Assembly (NCBI GenBank): GCA_963610315.1
Contig: CAVDMV010000003.1
Coordinates: 43,136 to 107,135 of the forward strand
DNA from: UBA3210 sp963610315
Lineage (GTDB): Bacteria; Bacillota_I; Bacilli_A; RFN20; CAG-449
Direction of reading: 5' to 3'
DNA: 64,000 nt
Shown: positions 17,570 through 26,144 of the stretch, piece after piece
Numbering within the stretch: the first letter of the stretch is position 1
How the letters are laid out: each line of letters starts with the position of its first letter
The notes under the pieces: model-generated
The model's input: the letters and a program-made list of their open reading frames with translations, nothing else
Database searches by the model: none
Told to the model about the DNA's origin: nothing
Program-made: the position numbers and the translations under genes

Positions 17570-18558
17570 AAATCTCTATTCATTAAGGAAATAATCTCCT
17601 CACGAGGAGATTTTTTTTCGAATAGCACATGATAAACGCCAGCAACAATCGGCATTTCAACATGATATTCTTGACACGCTTTATATAAATAAGAGCACGC
17701 TTTAACTCCTTCAACAGTTTTAGAATTATTCTTCAATACTTCTGTTGCATCATTAGCTTGACCAATTGCATAACCAAAGCTAAAGTTTCTCGATTTAAAA
17801 GAAGTACAAGTCAAGAATAAATCTCCAATACCAGTTAAGCCTAAATATGTCTCTTTTTTTCCACCTTTATAAACACCAAACTTCGTCATTTCATGTAAGC
17901 CACGGGTAATTAAAGCAGCTCTTGCATTATCTTGAAAGCCAAGGCCAGAACAAATACCACTGGCAATTGCAATAACATTTTTAATACACGCTCCATATTG
18001 AGCACCAATTTCATCATCGTTAGTATAAACTCTAAAATATTGATTAGAGAACATCTTTTGTACGATTTCTGCATAAGCTAAATTTTTACTAACCGCACTT
18101 ATAAGGGTAAATTCTTTATTCGCTACTTCTAAAGCAAAACTAGGTCCAATTAAAGTAACAACATCTTTATAAGAATATCCTTCTAAAGCTTTTTTTATTG
18201 TATCTGATAAAGGAGAGAAAGTTGTTCCATCTAATCCTTTAGCCACATTTATAATTAAAGTTTCCCCTAAAGAATATTCTTTAATTTGTTCACATACTGA
18301 AACTAAAGAAGAACTAGGTACGGCAAGAAGAATTACTTCTGGAAGAAAATCTTTTAAGCAATATGAAATAGAAGTAGTTGCTTTTAAAGATGAATTTAAG
18401 ATTGTTTCATTAAAGAATTTAGAATTTTTATGATTTAAATTAATATCATTTACTTCATTTTCATTAATACCATAGATTAATACTTCATGTTGGTTATCTG
18501 AAAGAACATTACCTAAAGCAGTTCCCCAAGACCCACTTCCTAAAATCGCTACTTTCAT
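17554..18558 (-). CDS. gpsA: NAD(P)-dependent glycerol-3-phosphate dehydrogenase
   Basis: Reduces dihydroxyacetone phosphate to sn-glycerol 3-phosphate, the backbone of phospholipids. 334 residues, the normal length. The nucleotide-binding GSGSWGTALG opens the protein, with the NVAKGLD Lys region and the catalytic Lys region IKNVIAIASG further on, and GLTGIGDLFLTC near the C-terminus. Its ATG overlaps the TGA of the upstream VanZ-like gene (ATGA), so the two are translationally coupled. Together with the acc/fab operon it supplies membrane lipid precursors. Confidence 0.96.
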   Translation of the reverse strand: MKVAILGSGSWGTALGNVLSDNQHEVLIYGINENEVNDINLNHKNSKFFNETILNSSLKATTSISYCLKDFLPEVILLAVPSSSLVSVCEQIKEYSLGETLIINVAKGLDGTTFSPLSDTIKKALEGYSYKDVVTLIGPSFALEVANKEFTLISAVSKNLAYAEIVQKMFSNQYFRVYTNDDEIGAQYGACIKNVIAIASGICSGLGFQDNARAALITRGLHEMTKFGVYKGGKKETYLGLTGIGDLFLTCTSFKSRNFSFGYAIGQANDATEVLKNNSKTVEGVKACSYLYKACQEYHVEMPIVAGVYHVLFEKKSPREEIISLMNRDLKRES

Positions 18559-20099
18559 AACTCCTCCTTAATAGATTTTTTTGTCTTGTGTAGATAAATG
18601 ATCATATCAATTACTAATATAATTAAAAATGGAATACTCACACCTAACATATCAATACCGACATCTTTAAATGATGGTCCTCTAGATCCGGCAAATATTT
18701 GAATAATTTCACTACCTGAAGCAAGAATAAAACTTACTCCAATTGAGATAGGATAAGCGATATATTTCTTTTTAATAAACATTAAATAAGTTAATGTACC
18801 AAATAAACTCATCGCCATAAATAAACCAAAGTGACCGACTAACTTTCTAACATAATATGAGAAAGTATCTAAATCACGAATATAAGGTTGTCTAGTGACA
18901 TTTACTTTTATTATTTTTTCTAAATGCTTAGAATCATAATCTAACGATATTTTAATATATGTTTCACCTTTTTCTAAAGTACGAATTAAACCATTATTAT
19001 CAATGACTAAGATAGATGTATCGCCACTTTCATACTGAATATTTTTATAAGTAGCTTCTTCATTAAAAGAAATATTTAGTAATGCTGAATTTAATACGCT
19101 TAAAGATAAGGTATCATTATCTAATTTATTATTAATAATTATTTCACTAGGAAATACATCAAAAGTTGTTAAACTAGTTTTATATAAAACATTAGATGAA
19201 CTACGAGAAATAACTTCAAGATTTAAATTATCACTTGCTTTATAAATATATAATTTATCATCCTTAACTTCGCCATATTCATTATCAATTTTATAATATA
19301 AATCATATTTGTTTCCGTTAGTAGGTAAGAATGAATAATCTAAATTATAAACTCCATTAACATATAATTTTTCATTAAAAGAAGATAACTTATAAGAAGA
19401 AATTGCTTCATTCTTCTTTTCACTACCTAACCTAAATTTTAATGTAATATTAATATTATCATTTAAATTAACATCCATTGAAAATTTAGTTATAGAATCG
19501 CCTAAATAGAAGGCACCATATTCATTTACATTAGTTAACGATGAAGTAAATTCTTTTTTATAGATATTAGTATCAGAAACTACATCAATATAATGATATG
19601 AAGAAGAACTGATAGCCATATTTTCAATATATTCATTTCCATCAATATAGATTTTATAATCTTTAATTTCAGGATAAACTACATTGATGTGTTTAACTAA
19701 TTTAACATCCTTATTCGCATTAGAAGTAATAGTAATATCACATTCTCCTAAGGAATTAAATTCTAGAGTACCACTAGAAGAAATTGAAGCTACACCATTA
19801 TCACTGCTAGAAAAAGATAAGCTCTTATTAGATGCATCACTAGGTAAAACATTTAAATTAAGTGTTACTTTTTCACCAAGATACATCTTATCTAAAGAAG
19901 AATTTAATTCAATATCACTTACATCAATATAAACATTATTTTCTCTAGTAATCTTATTTAAAACGTAAGAAAAAATGTTCACCACTTTATTAGATTCATT
20001 ACTAGAAACATTTCCATTAAACGAAGAATGAACAATAATTAATGTTGAACAAATGATATATAAAGCTAAACAAATGTATTTAAATATCTTCTTTTTCAT
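18555..20099 (-). CDS. Big2-domain plus VanZ-like membrane protein
   Basis: 514 residues. A signal-anchor helix (about 6-26) is followed by an extracellular region with a bacterial Ig-like Big_2 domain (about 55-140; KVTLNLNVLPSDASNKSL and GTLEFNSLGECDITI are typical) and a second Big2-like stretch (about 320-400). The last 100 residues hold several helices with the VanZ signature: KLVGHFGLF, SEIIQIF and SRGPSFKDVGIDMLG. VanZ itself gives low-level teicoplanin resistance by an unknown mechanism; most relatives have no known role. It is the first gene of a coupled pair with gpsA. The combination of Ig-like and VanZ parts is less usual than VanZ alone. Confidence 0.78.
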   Translation of the reverse strand: MKKKIFKYICLALYIICSTLIIVHSSFNGNVSSNESNKVVNIFSYVLNKITRENNVYIDVSDIELNSSLDKMYLGEKVTLNLNVLPSDASNKSLSFSSSDNGVASISSSGTLEFNSLGECDITITSNANKDVKLVKHINVVYPEIKDYKIYIDGNEYIENMAISSSSYHYIDVVSDTNIYKKEFTSSLTNVNEYGAFYLGDSITKFSMDVNLNDNINITLKFRLGSEKKNEAISSYKLSSFNEKLYVNGVYNLDYSFLPTNGNKYDLYYKIDNEYGEVKDDKLYIYKASDNLNLEVISRSSSNVLYKTSLTTFDVFPSEIIINNKLDNDTLSLSVLNSALLNISFNEEATYKNIQYESGDTSILVIDNNGLIRTLEKGETYIKISLDYDSKHLEKIIKVNVTRQPYIRDLDTFSYYVRKLVGHFGLFMAMSLFGTLTYLMFIKKKYIAYPISIGVSFILASGSEIIQIFAGSRGPSFKDVGIDMLGVSIPFLIILVIDMIIYLHKTKKSIKEEL

Positions 20100-20214
20100 T
20101 CATTATCCTCACTTTTAAAAAGTATAGCACTAAAAAAAAGAAATATCATTTATTAAAAATAATTCTAACCACTTTTTAAAAATTAGTTTACAATAAATAC
20201 AAGAAAGGGGCCAT

Positions 20215-20424
20215 ATGGAGAAAATATCAAGTTTAGAATTAATTATCTCTTTTTTAAAAGAGGGTCATATAGTTACATATAAACCTTATAATAATCCTAG
20301 GAACTTTCTAATTTTAAAAGAGGACAAAAAGATTAAGGTCTTTAATGATCATCTTTCTTATTTTATTTCTGAAAGTGACCTTAAAGAATTAGCTAATCTC
20401 TTTGAATTCTATTTATATAACTAA
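20215..20424 (+). CDS. Small conserved-looking cytosolic protein upstream of upp
   Basis: 69 residues, no signal or membrane helix; an alpha-beta pattern with Lys/Glu-rich helices and a central beta hairpin (HIVTYKPYNNPRNFLILK). AAAGGGG precedes the ATG by four to five bases, a good ribosome site. It ends 18 bases before upp, whose Shine-Dalgarno lies in the gap, so the two are probably co-transcribed. I do not recognise the family. Codon use is like that of its neighbours. Confidence 0.65.
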   Translation: MEKISSLELIISFLKEGHIVTYKPYNNPRNFLILKEDKKIKVFNDHLSYFISESDLKELANLFEFYLYN

Positions 20425-20442
20425 TAACATCAGGAGGTTAAT

Positions 20443-21069
20443 ATGTTAAAAGTTTGTAATCACCCATTAATTGAAGTTAAATTAAACCACATGAGAGACG
20501 AAAATACACGTCCAAAGGAATTTAGAGAAGCATTAGATGAAATTGCATCTTTAATGACTTATGAAGTATTTAGAGATTTAGAAGTAATTGATTGTGATAA
20601 AACTATTACAACTCCAACTAGCGCAGTTCTACCAAAGAAGAAGATTAAACAAAATTTAATCATCGCACCTATCTTACGTGCAGGGCTTGGTATGGTTGAA
20701 GGCGTTAGAAATATGGTTCCAACCGCAAGAATTGGCCATATTGGTATGTTTAGAAACGAAGAAACATTAGAACCACAAGAATACTATTTCAAACTTCCTG
20801 AAGTAGAAAACCCATTAGTTCTTATTTGTGATCCAATGCTTGCGACAGGTGGAAGCGCGAATGCAGCTATCGCAGCTGTCAAGAAAAGAGGCTATAACAA
20901 CATTAGATTAATGTGTTTAGTCGGTGTTCCTGAAGGAATTACTGCTGTACAAAAAGCTCATCCAGATGTTGATATCTATATCGCGGCAGTTGATGATCAC
21001 TTAAATGAAAAAGGTTATATTTTACCAGGCCTTGGTGATGCTGGCGATAGAATCTTTGGAACTAAGTAA
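20443..21069 (+). CDS. upp: Uracil phosphoribosyltransferase
   Basis: Converts uracil and PRPP to UMP in pyrimidine salvage. 208 residues, the usual length. Seen: the PRPP-binding stretch DPMLATGGSA, IAPILRAGLGMVEG, and the C-terminal uracil-binding YILPGLGDAGDR. AGGAGG lies eight bases before the ATG. It works with the NCS2 permease at 58421, which would bring uracil into the cell. Confidence 0.97.
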   Translation: MLKVCNHPLIEVKLNHMRDENTRPKEFREALDEIASLMTYEVFRDLEVIDCDKTITTPTSAVLPKKKIKQNLIIAPILRAGLGMVEGVRNMVPTARIGHIGMFRNEETLEPQEYYFKLPEVENPLVLICDPMLATGGSANAAIAAVKKRGYNNIRLMCLVGVPEGITAVQKAHPDVDIYIAAVDDHLNEKGYILPGLGDAGDRIFGTK

Positions 21070-21079
21070 TATACATTTT

Positions 21080-21102
21080 AAGCGAGGTCTCCTCGCTTTT
21101 TT
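21080..21102 (+). terminator. Terminator of upp
   Basis: AAGCGAGG / CCTCGCTT (21080-21098) with a TCT loop, then a T run. Confidence 0.92.
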
Positions 21103-21111
21103 GTTGCAAAG

Positions 21112-21136
21112 AAAAAAACCTAGGATTACCTAGGTT
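21112..21136 (-). terminator. Terminator of the fatty-acid operon/HAD gene
   Basis: On the minus strand AACCTAGG / CCTAGGTT with a 4-base loop, followed by TTTTTTT. It lies six bases after the HAD gene and may end the long transcript that starts at fabF. Confidence 0.9.
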
Positions 21137-21142
21137 AAGTTA

Positions 21143-21967
21143 TTAAATTTGATTATTTTCTTTTGCGAGTAACATTTCTTTTAATTGGATAGAATCTAAG
21201 ATTAATTTAACAAGTTTTTCTAATGGAGAATTAGATTTAAAATCCGATCTACATGCATAGTTAACTCTATTATCTTGTAATAATTGAATAGATATATCCT
21301 TTTTATTTTGAGGATAGACAGCAATTGCAGTTCCACCTTTTTCTTTAACTAAAGTCATCGCAGGAATATCTGTCATTCCGTCACCAATATAAATCATATT
21401 TCTAAATTGAACATGTTTAGTTTCAATTCTTTGGTTAACAGTTTTATCATCAGAGATATTCATTGCCCCTTTATTAATTCTAAATAAATATTGAGTTTTT
21501 AAAGTATAATTAACAATGGTCTTTGGCCAATATGCTTCACCATATTGATCATAAAGGAATTCACATCCATAAACTTGTTTGAATTCTTTATAGATTGAAC
21601 TACCTTCAATAATTTCTTTATTACCAGAAGAAATAATATAGTGTTCAACGTTAATACCATGTTCATCACCATATTGATTTATTCTTTTAAACCAGGTAGT
21701 AACACCTTCATAAAATTTAACATCTTTACCTAAAGAATTTAAATATTCTCTAGTTAATTTAATCTTCTTCTTGTTGCATTCTTCAATCATCACTCTTAAA
21801 TAAGATAAGATTGATTCAACTCCAGTATTCTTTGATAAACTATCAGTTTTACTCCAGAATTCTTCTGGTGTTAAACCTAAATTTGGGATAAAAGAAAATG
21901 ATTGCATATCATTAGTTGCAAGTGTTTTATCAAAGTCATAGCATATTGCGACAGTAATTTTTTCCAT
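21143..21967 (-). CDS. HAD-superfamily phosphatase, phosphoserine-phosphatase-like
   Basis: 274 residues. The four HAD motifs are visible: DFDKTLA with nucleophile and acid Asp (motif I), ISSGN (motif II), Lys in the middle region (III) and GDGMTDIPAM (IV). A helical cap lies between motifs I and II. The substrate is unknown; the protein resembles the PSP-like branch more than sugar phosphatases. It sits 61 bases behind the thioesterase gene on the same strand and could be the last gene of the fatty-acid transcript, though it may have its own promoter. Confidence 0.8.
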   Translation of the reverse strand: MEKITVAICYDFDKTLATNDMQSFSFIPNLGLTPEEFWSKTDSLSKNTGVESILSYLRVMIEECNKKKIKLTREYLNSLGKDVKFYEGVTTWFKRINQYGDEHGINVEHYIISSGNKEIIEGSSIYKEFKQVYGCEFLYDQYGEAYWPKTIVNYTLKTQYLFRINKGAMNISDDKTVNQRIETKHVQFRNMIYIGDGMTDIPAMTLVKEKGGTAIAVYPQNKKDISIQLLQDNRVNYACRSDFKSNSPLEKLVKLILDSIQLKEMLLAKENNQI

Positions 21968-22028
21968 AAGTGTCCTCCTAGAAAATTAATTATACTATCT
22001 TTTAATAAAAATAGCAAATCACGTAATT

Positions 22029-22730
22029 TTAACGATATCTAATCACTGCTTTAGAAGAAATAGAACCATTATTTTTTAAGATGTTAAAGACGATTTGATA
22101 ATCATCTTCTTGATAGATAGTAGTTATCTCTTCATCTTCAATAACTTCAGAAATAAAATTAATTTCAAATTCATAAATATCTAAAGAAAGATAATATTCA
22201 CTCTTTAATGCATTTAAATAATATCGAACATAACTAACATTATTTAAATGATGTGAATAATCAATATCACTTGAATAGACTTTATGAATTAATTCATTTT
22301 GTCTTTCAATTTGAGGAATACGAGAATAAATTCTAATTTTTGGAAGTAAACTATCTTCTTTTAAAGAGAGAAATTCTAAAGAAACAGATTCTCTAGTAAC
22401 ATAATTAATTCCACATATCTCTGTAAACGAAGTAACTACTTCTTCATCATTTAATATAACATTAGTTTCTAAAATAAATGACATGAGATTAACTTTAACT
22501 AAATGTACTTTAAAATCTAAGATATCATTTAATTTAGGCATCTTCTCTATCACAAGTTTATTTCTTAATACTACTAAAATTATGTTATATTGAGGCTTTA
22601 AATATTCATTATTTAAATGATGTTCTTCTAAATATTCAGTCGTTACATCTTCAATTAAAGAACTTAAAGAGATGAGATTTAATTTAAAAGAAGCATCAAC
22701 TTCAGAATATCTTACTTTAATCTTTTCCAT
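22029..22730 (-). CDS. Acyl-ACP thioesterase (FatA/FatB-like double hot-dog)
   Basis: Hydrolyses acyl-ACP to free fatty acid. 233 residues with two hot-dog halves; the second half carries SDIDYSHHLNNVSYVRYYL, matching the NxHxNN-type active-site region of bacterial acyl-ACP thioesterases (here D-x-x-x-H-H-L-N-N). I start at the ATG at 22730, five bases after GGAGG; a TTG 12 bases earlier is less likely. It overlaps birA by 14 bases and is the end of the acc/fab gene run. In bacteria that build membranes from fatty acids plus an acyl kinase, such an enzyme sets chain length and releases product. Confidence 0.82.
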   Translation of the reverse strand: MEKIKVRYSEVDASFKLNLISLSSLIEDVTTEYLEEHHLNNEYLKPQYNIILVVLRNKLVIEKMPKLNDILDFKVHLVKVNLMSFILETNVILNDEEVVTSFTEICGINYVTRESVSLEFLSLKEDSLLPKIRIYSRIPQIERQNELIHKVYSSDIDYSHHLNNVSYVRYYLNALKSEYYLSLDIYEFEINFISEVIEDEEITTIYQEDDYQIVFNILKNNGSISSKAVIRYR

Positions 22731-23433
22731 TAATACCTCCAACTAAACTCTTCTTAATATTAATTTCATTTGAATTAATAATATGTTTTTCATTGTTATT
22801 ACCTATCACAACTAAATAGCCTTCTTTAGTAAAATCAATTACTTTATAAAGATTACCTTCATGAATAATTTCTCTATTCATAATGATATTGTTATTGCGA
22901 TAAATAACCATTAATTCATCAATATTCTTATTTAATAAGTAATCAAATTCAATTAGAACTTCATCTAACAAAGTTAATTTACTAATATTAATAAATTCAT
23001 TAATTCCAGTTGCATTAAATTCTTTATTAGCTTTTAAATTGATTCCAATACCGAGAACGATATATTCTAGTTCACTTCCTAAATAAGAAGATTCAGCAAG
23101 AATCCCACATATTTTTTGGTCATCTACGTATATATCATTAGGCCATTTAATAAGTGCGTTAATACCATGTTTTCTTAAAACATTCATAATAACTAAAGAA
23201 GAAATAATTTCATAACGAGCGTCTTCTTTAAAAATAAATGAAAATGGTAAGCAATTAGATGAATCCCAAGTATGAGTCATTCTTCCTTTTCCTGCAGTTT
23301 GATTATCAGTATAAAGAACACTCCTAGAGGTTAACTCAGAGGAGTGTTCTTTTAAATACGTATTTGTAGAATTAACTTCATCGATATAATAAAGATCAAA
23401 AGAAGCGACTTTTTTCTTAAATACGATATCCAT
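22717..23433 (-). CDS. birA: Biotin-protein ligase, catalytic type without DNA-binding domain
   Basis: Attaches biotin to the acetyl-CoA carboxylase carrier protein. 238 residues: the catalytic core shows STNTYLKE, the biotinyl-AMP loop GKGRMTHTW, KWPNDIYV and KICGILAES, followed by a small C-terminal beta domain. The N-terminal winged helix of bifunctional BirA is missing, so it should not repress transcription. It lies one base after fabD and upstream of the thioesterase, within 4-5 kb of its substrate gene accB, a sensible operon partner. Confidence 0.92.
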   Translation of the reverse strand: MDIVFKKKVASFDLYYIDEVNSTNTYLKEHSSELTSRSVLYTDNQTAGKGRMTHTWDSSNCLPFSFIFKEDARYEIISSLVIMNVLRKHGINALIKWPNDIYVDDQKICGILAESSYLGSELEYIVLGIGINLKANKEFNATGINEFINISKLTLLDEVLIEFDYLLNKNIDELMVIYRNNNIIMNREIIHEGNLYKVIDFTKEGYLVVIGNNNEKHIINSNEINIKKSLVGGINGKD

Positions 23434-23434
23434 C

Positions 23435-24340
23435 TTATTTGCCTAATTTTGAAACTATATCTAAATAGCCATTGTAGTCAGAGACATTATAAATAGTCGC
23501 GGTAGGACTAATCTTTCTAATAAAGCCTGTTAAAGCTTTGCCAGGACCGATTTCAACAAATGTATCAACACCTTGTTCAAGAAGATATTTAACTGAATCT
23601 TCAAAATAAACGCTGTGACAGATTTGATCTTTTAAAATGTCATTTAATGGACGAGTTTCTTCTTTACCTGATACGTTATAAACAATTCTATAAGTAGGAG
23701 TAGCAGGAACAAAACGATCTAAAACTTCTTTTAATTCGATTGAAGCATTATTTAATAATGATGAATGGAAAGCACCTGAAACATTTAATGGAATCGCTCT
23801 CCTAGCTTTTGCTTCTAAAAGGAGTTCACAAGCTTTATCAACTGCTTCATTAGTACCAGTAATAACAATTTGTCCTGGACAGTTATAGTTTGCAATTTCT
23901 ACTACACCAGTATCAACTTTCTTTAAAGTTTCTAAGATAGTATTTCGATCTAAACCGATAATAGCGGCCATCTTTGTTGTTCCTAAAGGTAAAGCATTTT
24001 GCATAATTCTACCTCTATTAGAAATAATTTCGATGGCATCTTCAATCTTCCAAGCATTCGCAAAAGCTAAAGCACTATATTCACCTAAAGAAAGTCCGCA
24101 GGCAAATTCAGGAACAATTCCTTTTTCTTCTAATGCCTTTGCAATTGCAAAAGAAGTAAGTAACATTGCTTTTTGAGCGTAAGCAGTTTGATTTAATAAT
24201 TCATTTTCGTTGAAACATAAGTCTTTAATTTCAGGGAAAGCATCATAAATCTTTTTTACTAAATCTAAATTTTCATAAAAGTCTTTACCCATTCCAATAT
24301 ATTGGGCGCCTTGACCTGCAAAACAAAATGCAATTTTCAT
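23435..24340 (-). CDS. fabD: Malonyl-CoA:ACP transacylase
   Basis: Moves malonyl from CoA to ACP to feed chain extension. 301 residues, normal length. Seen: FAGQGAQYIGMG at the start, the nucleophile Ser84 in CGLSLGEYS (Leu precedes Ser where E. coli has His, a common variant), Arg in ISNRGRIMQ, and the catalytic His in GAFHSSLL. It lies between accA and birA in the same run of genes. Confidence 0.96.
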   Translation of the reverse strand: MKIAFCFAGQGAQYIGMGKDFYENLDLVKKIYDAFPEIKDLCFNENELLNQTAYAQKAMLLTSFAIAKALEEKGIVPEFACGLSLGEYSALAFANAWKIEDAIEIISNRGRIMQNALPLGTTKMAAIIGLDRNTILETLKKVDTGVVEIANYNCPGQIVITGTNEAVDKACELLLEAKARRAIPLNVSGAFHSSLLNNASIELKEVLDRFVPATPTYRIVYNVSGKEETRPLNDILKDQICHSVYFEDSVKYLLEQGVDTFVEIGPGKALTGFIRKISPTATIYNVSDYNGYLDIVSKLGK

Positions 24341-24352
24341 AAGTCAACCTTT

Positions 24353-25267
24353 CTAACCGATATTACGGTATTTGTTAAATCTGTTATTTAATAATTCGTC
24401 TTTACTTAATGCAGTTAATTCATCAAGTTTTGCGACGAGTTTTTCTTTAATTTGATTACCATATTCTTTAGAAATATAAGTAACACCTCCAAGAGGTTCT
24501 TTAATTACTTCATCGATAATTTTAAGTTCTAATAAATCCTTACTAGTCATCTTCATAATTTCGCATACATCTTCAACTTTAACGCTGTTTTTAAATAAAA
24601 TTGAAGCAAATCCTTCAGGTGAAAGAACTGAATATATCGCGTTTTCAAACATGTAAATATAATCTGAAACAGTGAGAGCTAACGCGCCTCCTGATCCTCC
24701 TTCAGATAGAACAACTGCGATAACTGGTACTTTTAATGAAGCAAATTCCATGAGGTTATTTGCAATCGCGCGAGCTTGGCCTCTTTCTTCTGCCCCTTTT
24801 CCTGGATATGCGCCAGAAGTATCAACAATAGTAATAATAGGGCGATTAAATTTTTCTGCTTGATGCGCGAGTCTTAAAGTTTTTCTAAAACCTTCTGGAG
24901 AAGTCATACCAAAGTTTCTTTTAATATTTTCTTTAGTATTTGTTCCTTTAGCTTCAGCTAGAACTGTAACAGGATATTTACCTAGATAACCAACACCAGC
25001 AATAATTGCTGCATCATCACCATAATATTGATCACCGTGTAATTCATAAAAATCATCAATTAAAGCATTAATTAAAGCTTTCGCTTTAACTCTTTTTTCA
25101 CTACGAGCGATATTTACTCTATCATAAGCACTTAAAGAAGAATAAGTTTCAATTAATAAATTCTTTAATTCTTGCTTTAATTCTTCATATTCTTTATCTT
25201 GTGGATCAAGGTTAACAATTTGCTCTTTTAATTGAGCTATTTTTAATTCATTCTCTTCAAGTATCAT
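24353..25267 (-). CDS. accA: Acetyl-CoA carboxylase carboxyltransferase subunit alpha
   Basis: Half of the carboxyltransferase that passes CO2 from biotin to acetyl-CoA. 304 residues; the crotonase-like fold shows TIVDTSGAYPGKGAEERGQ and VLSEGGSGGALAL, both conserved. The N-terminal helix region is short, as in Gram-positive AccA. Its ATG sits one base after the accD stop with no separate strong ribosome site, so translation is probably coupled, which fits the alpha2-beta2 complex. Confidence 0.96.
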   Translation of the reverse strand: MILEENELKIAQLKEQIVNLDPQDKEYEELKQELKNLLIETYSSLSAYDRVNIARSEKRVKAKALINALIDDFYELHGDQYYGDDAAIIAGVGYLGKYPVTVLAEAKGTNTKENIKRNFGMTSPEGFRKTLRLAHQAEKFNRPIITIVDTSGAYPGKGAEERGQARAIANNLMEFASLKVPVIAVVLSEGGSGGALALTVSDYIYMFENAIYSVLSPEGFASILFKNSVKVEDVCEIMKMTSKDLLELKIIDEVIKEPLGGVTYISKEYGNQIKEKLVAKLDELTALSKDELLNNRFNKYRNIG

Positions 25268-25268
25268 A

Positions 25269-26144
25269 TTATCTATAATTATGAAGTTTTAATAGCTTAT
25301 AAAGCGTAACCTTCATATCCTTTCTTTCAACTATATTATCAATATAACCTTTATCTAAAAGGAATTCTGATGTTTGGAAATCTTTAGGAAGAACTTCTTT
25401 AATTGTTGATTCAATAACTCTTCTTCCAGCAAAACCAATTAAAGTTTTAGGTTCAGCAAGAGTAATATCGGCAAGAGAAGCAAAAGACGCGCTTACTCCG
25501 CCGGTAGTAGGATCAGTTAAGACTGCAATATAAAGTTCTTTTTCTCTTAATTTACCAACTGCTTGGCTAGTTTTAGCCATTTGGAATAAAGAGATAATCC
25601 CTTCTTGCATTCTTGCTCCTCCAGAACAAGTAAATAAAATTAAAGGTAAGTGTTCTTTAAGCGCTTTTTCACACATTAATGTAACTTTTTCGCCGCAGAC
25701 AGAGCCCATACTTCCCATCATAAAGAAACTATCCATAACGCCAACTAAGCAAGAGATACCGTTAATTTTACCTTTGACGCAGACAATTGATTCATCAATT
25801 TCTGAAGTTTCTTTAGCCTTAGACAATTTTTCTTCATAAGTAGGGAAATCTAAATGCTTTTCTTCAAGATTAGAAAATATTTCTTCATAACCTTCATCCA
25901 TAACTTGTTTTAAGCGTTCTTTAGCGTGTAAACGCGCATGATAACCGCAGTTAGGACATACATATAAAGCATCTTGATATGCTTCAGAAAGTAAAGTTTT
26001 TTGACAAGATGGGCATTTAACCATTAATCCATCTGGAACTTTAATTGGAGTAGTTTTTTCATCACGTTTTCTAAATTGAAGATCCGCTAGAACGGAATTA
26101 AATTCTTTAATTTCTTCTTTTCTTTTATCGAATATATCTGGCAT
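25269..26144 (-). CDS. accD: Acetyl-CoA carboxylase carboxyltransferase subunit beta
   Basis: Partner of AccA. 291 residues with the N-terminal four-Cys zinc ribbon intact (Cys44, 47, 63, 66), followed by the crotonase-like core (FTCSGGARMQEG, DPTTGGVSASFA). The zinc ribbon is known in E. coli to bind DNA or mRNA and may tune translation. Its start overlaps the end of accC by 20 bases. Confidence 0.96.
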   Translation of the reverse strand: MPDIFDKRKEEIKEFNSVLADLQFRKRDEKTTPIKVPDGLMVKCPSCQKTLLSEAYQDALYVCPNCGYHARLHAKERLKQVMDEGYEEIFSNLEEKHLDFPTYEEKLSKAKETSEIDESIVCVKGKINGISCLVGVMDSFFMMGSMGSVCGEKVTLMCEKALKEHLPLILFTCSGGARMQEGIISLFQMAKTSQAVGKLREKELYIAVLTDPTTGGVSASFASLADITLAEPKTLIGFAGRRVIESTIKEVLPKDFQTSEFLLDKGYIDNIVERKDMKVTLYKLLKLHNYR

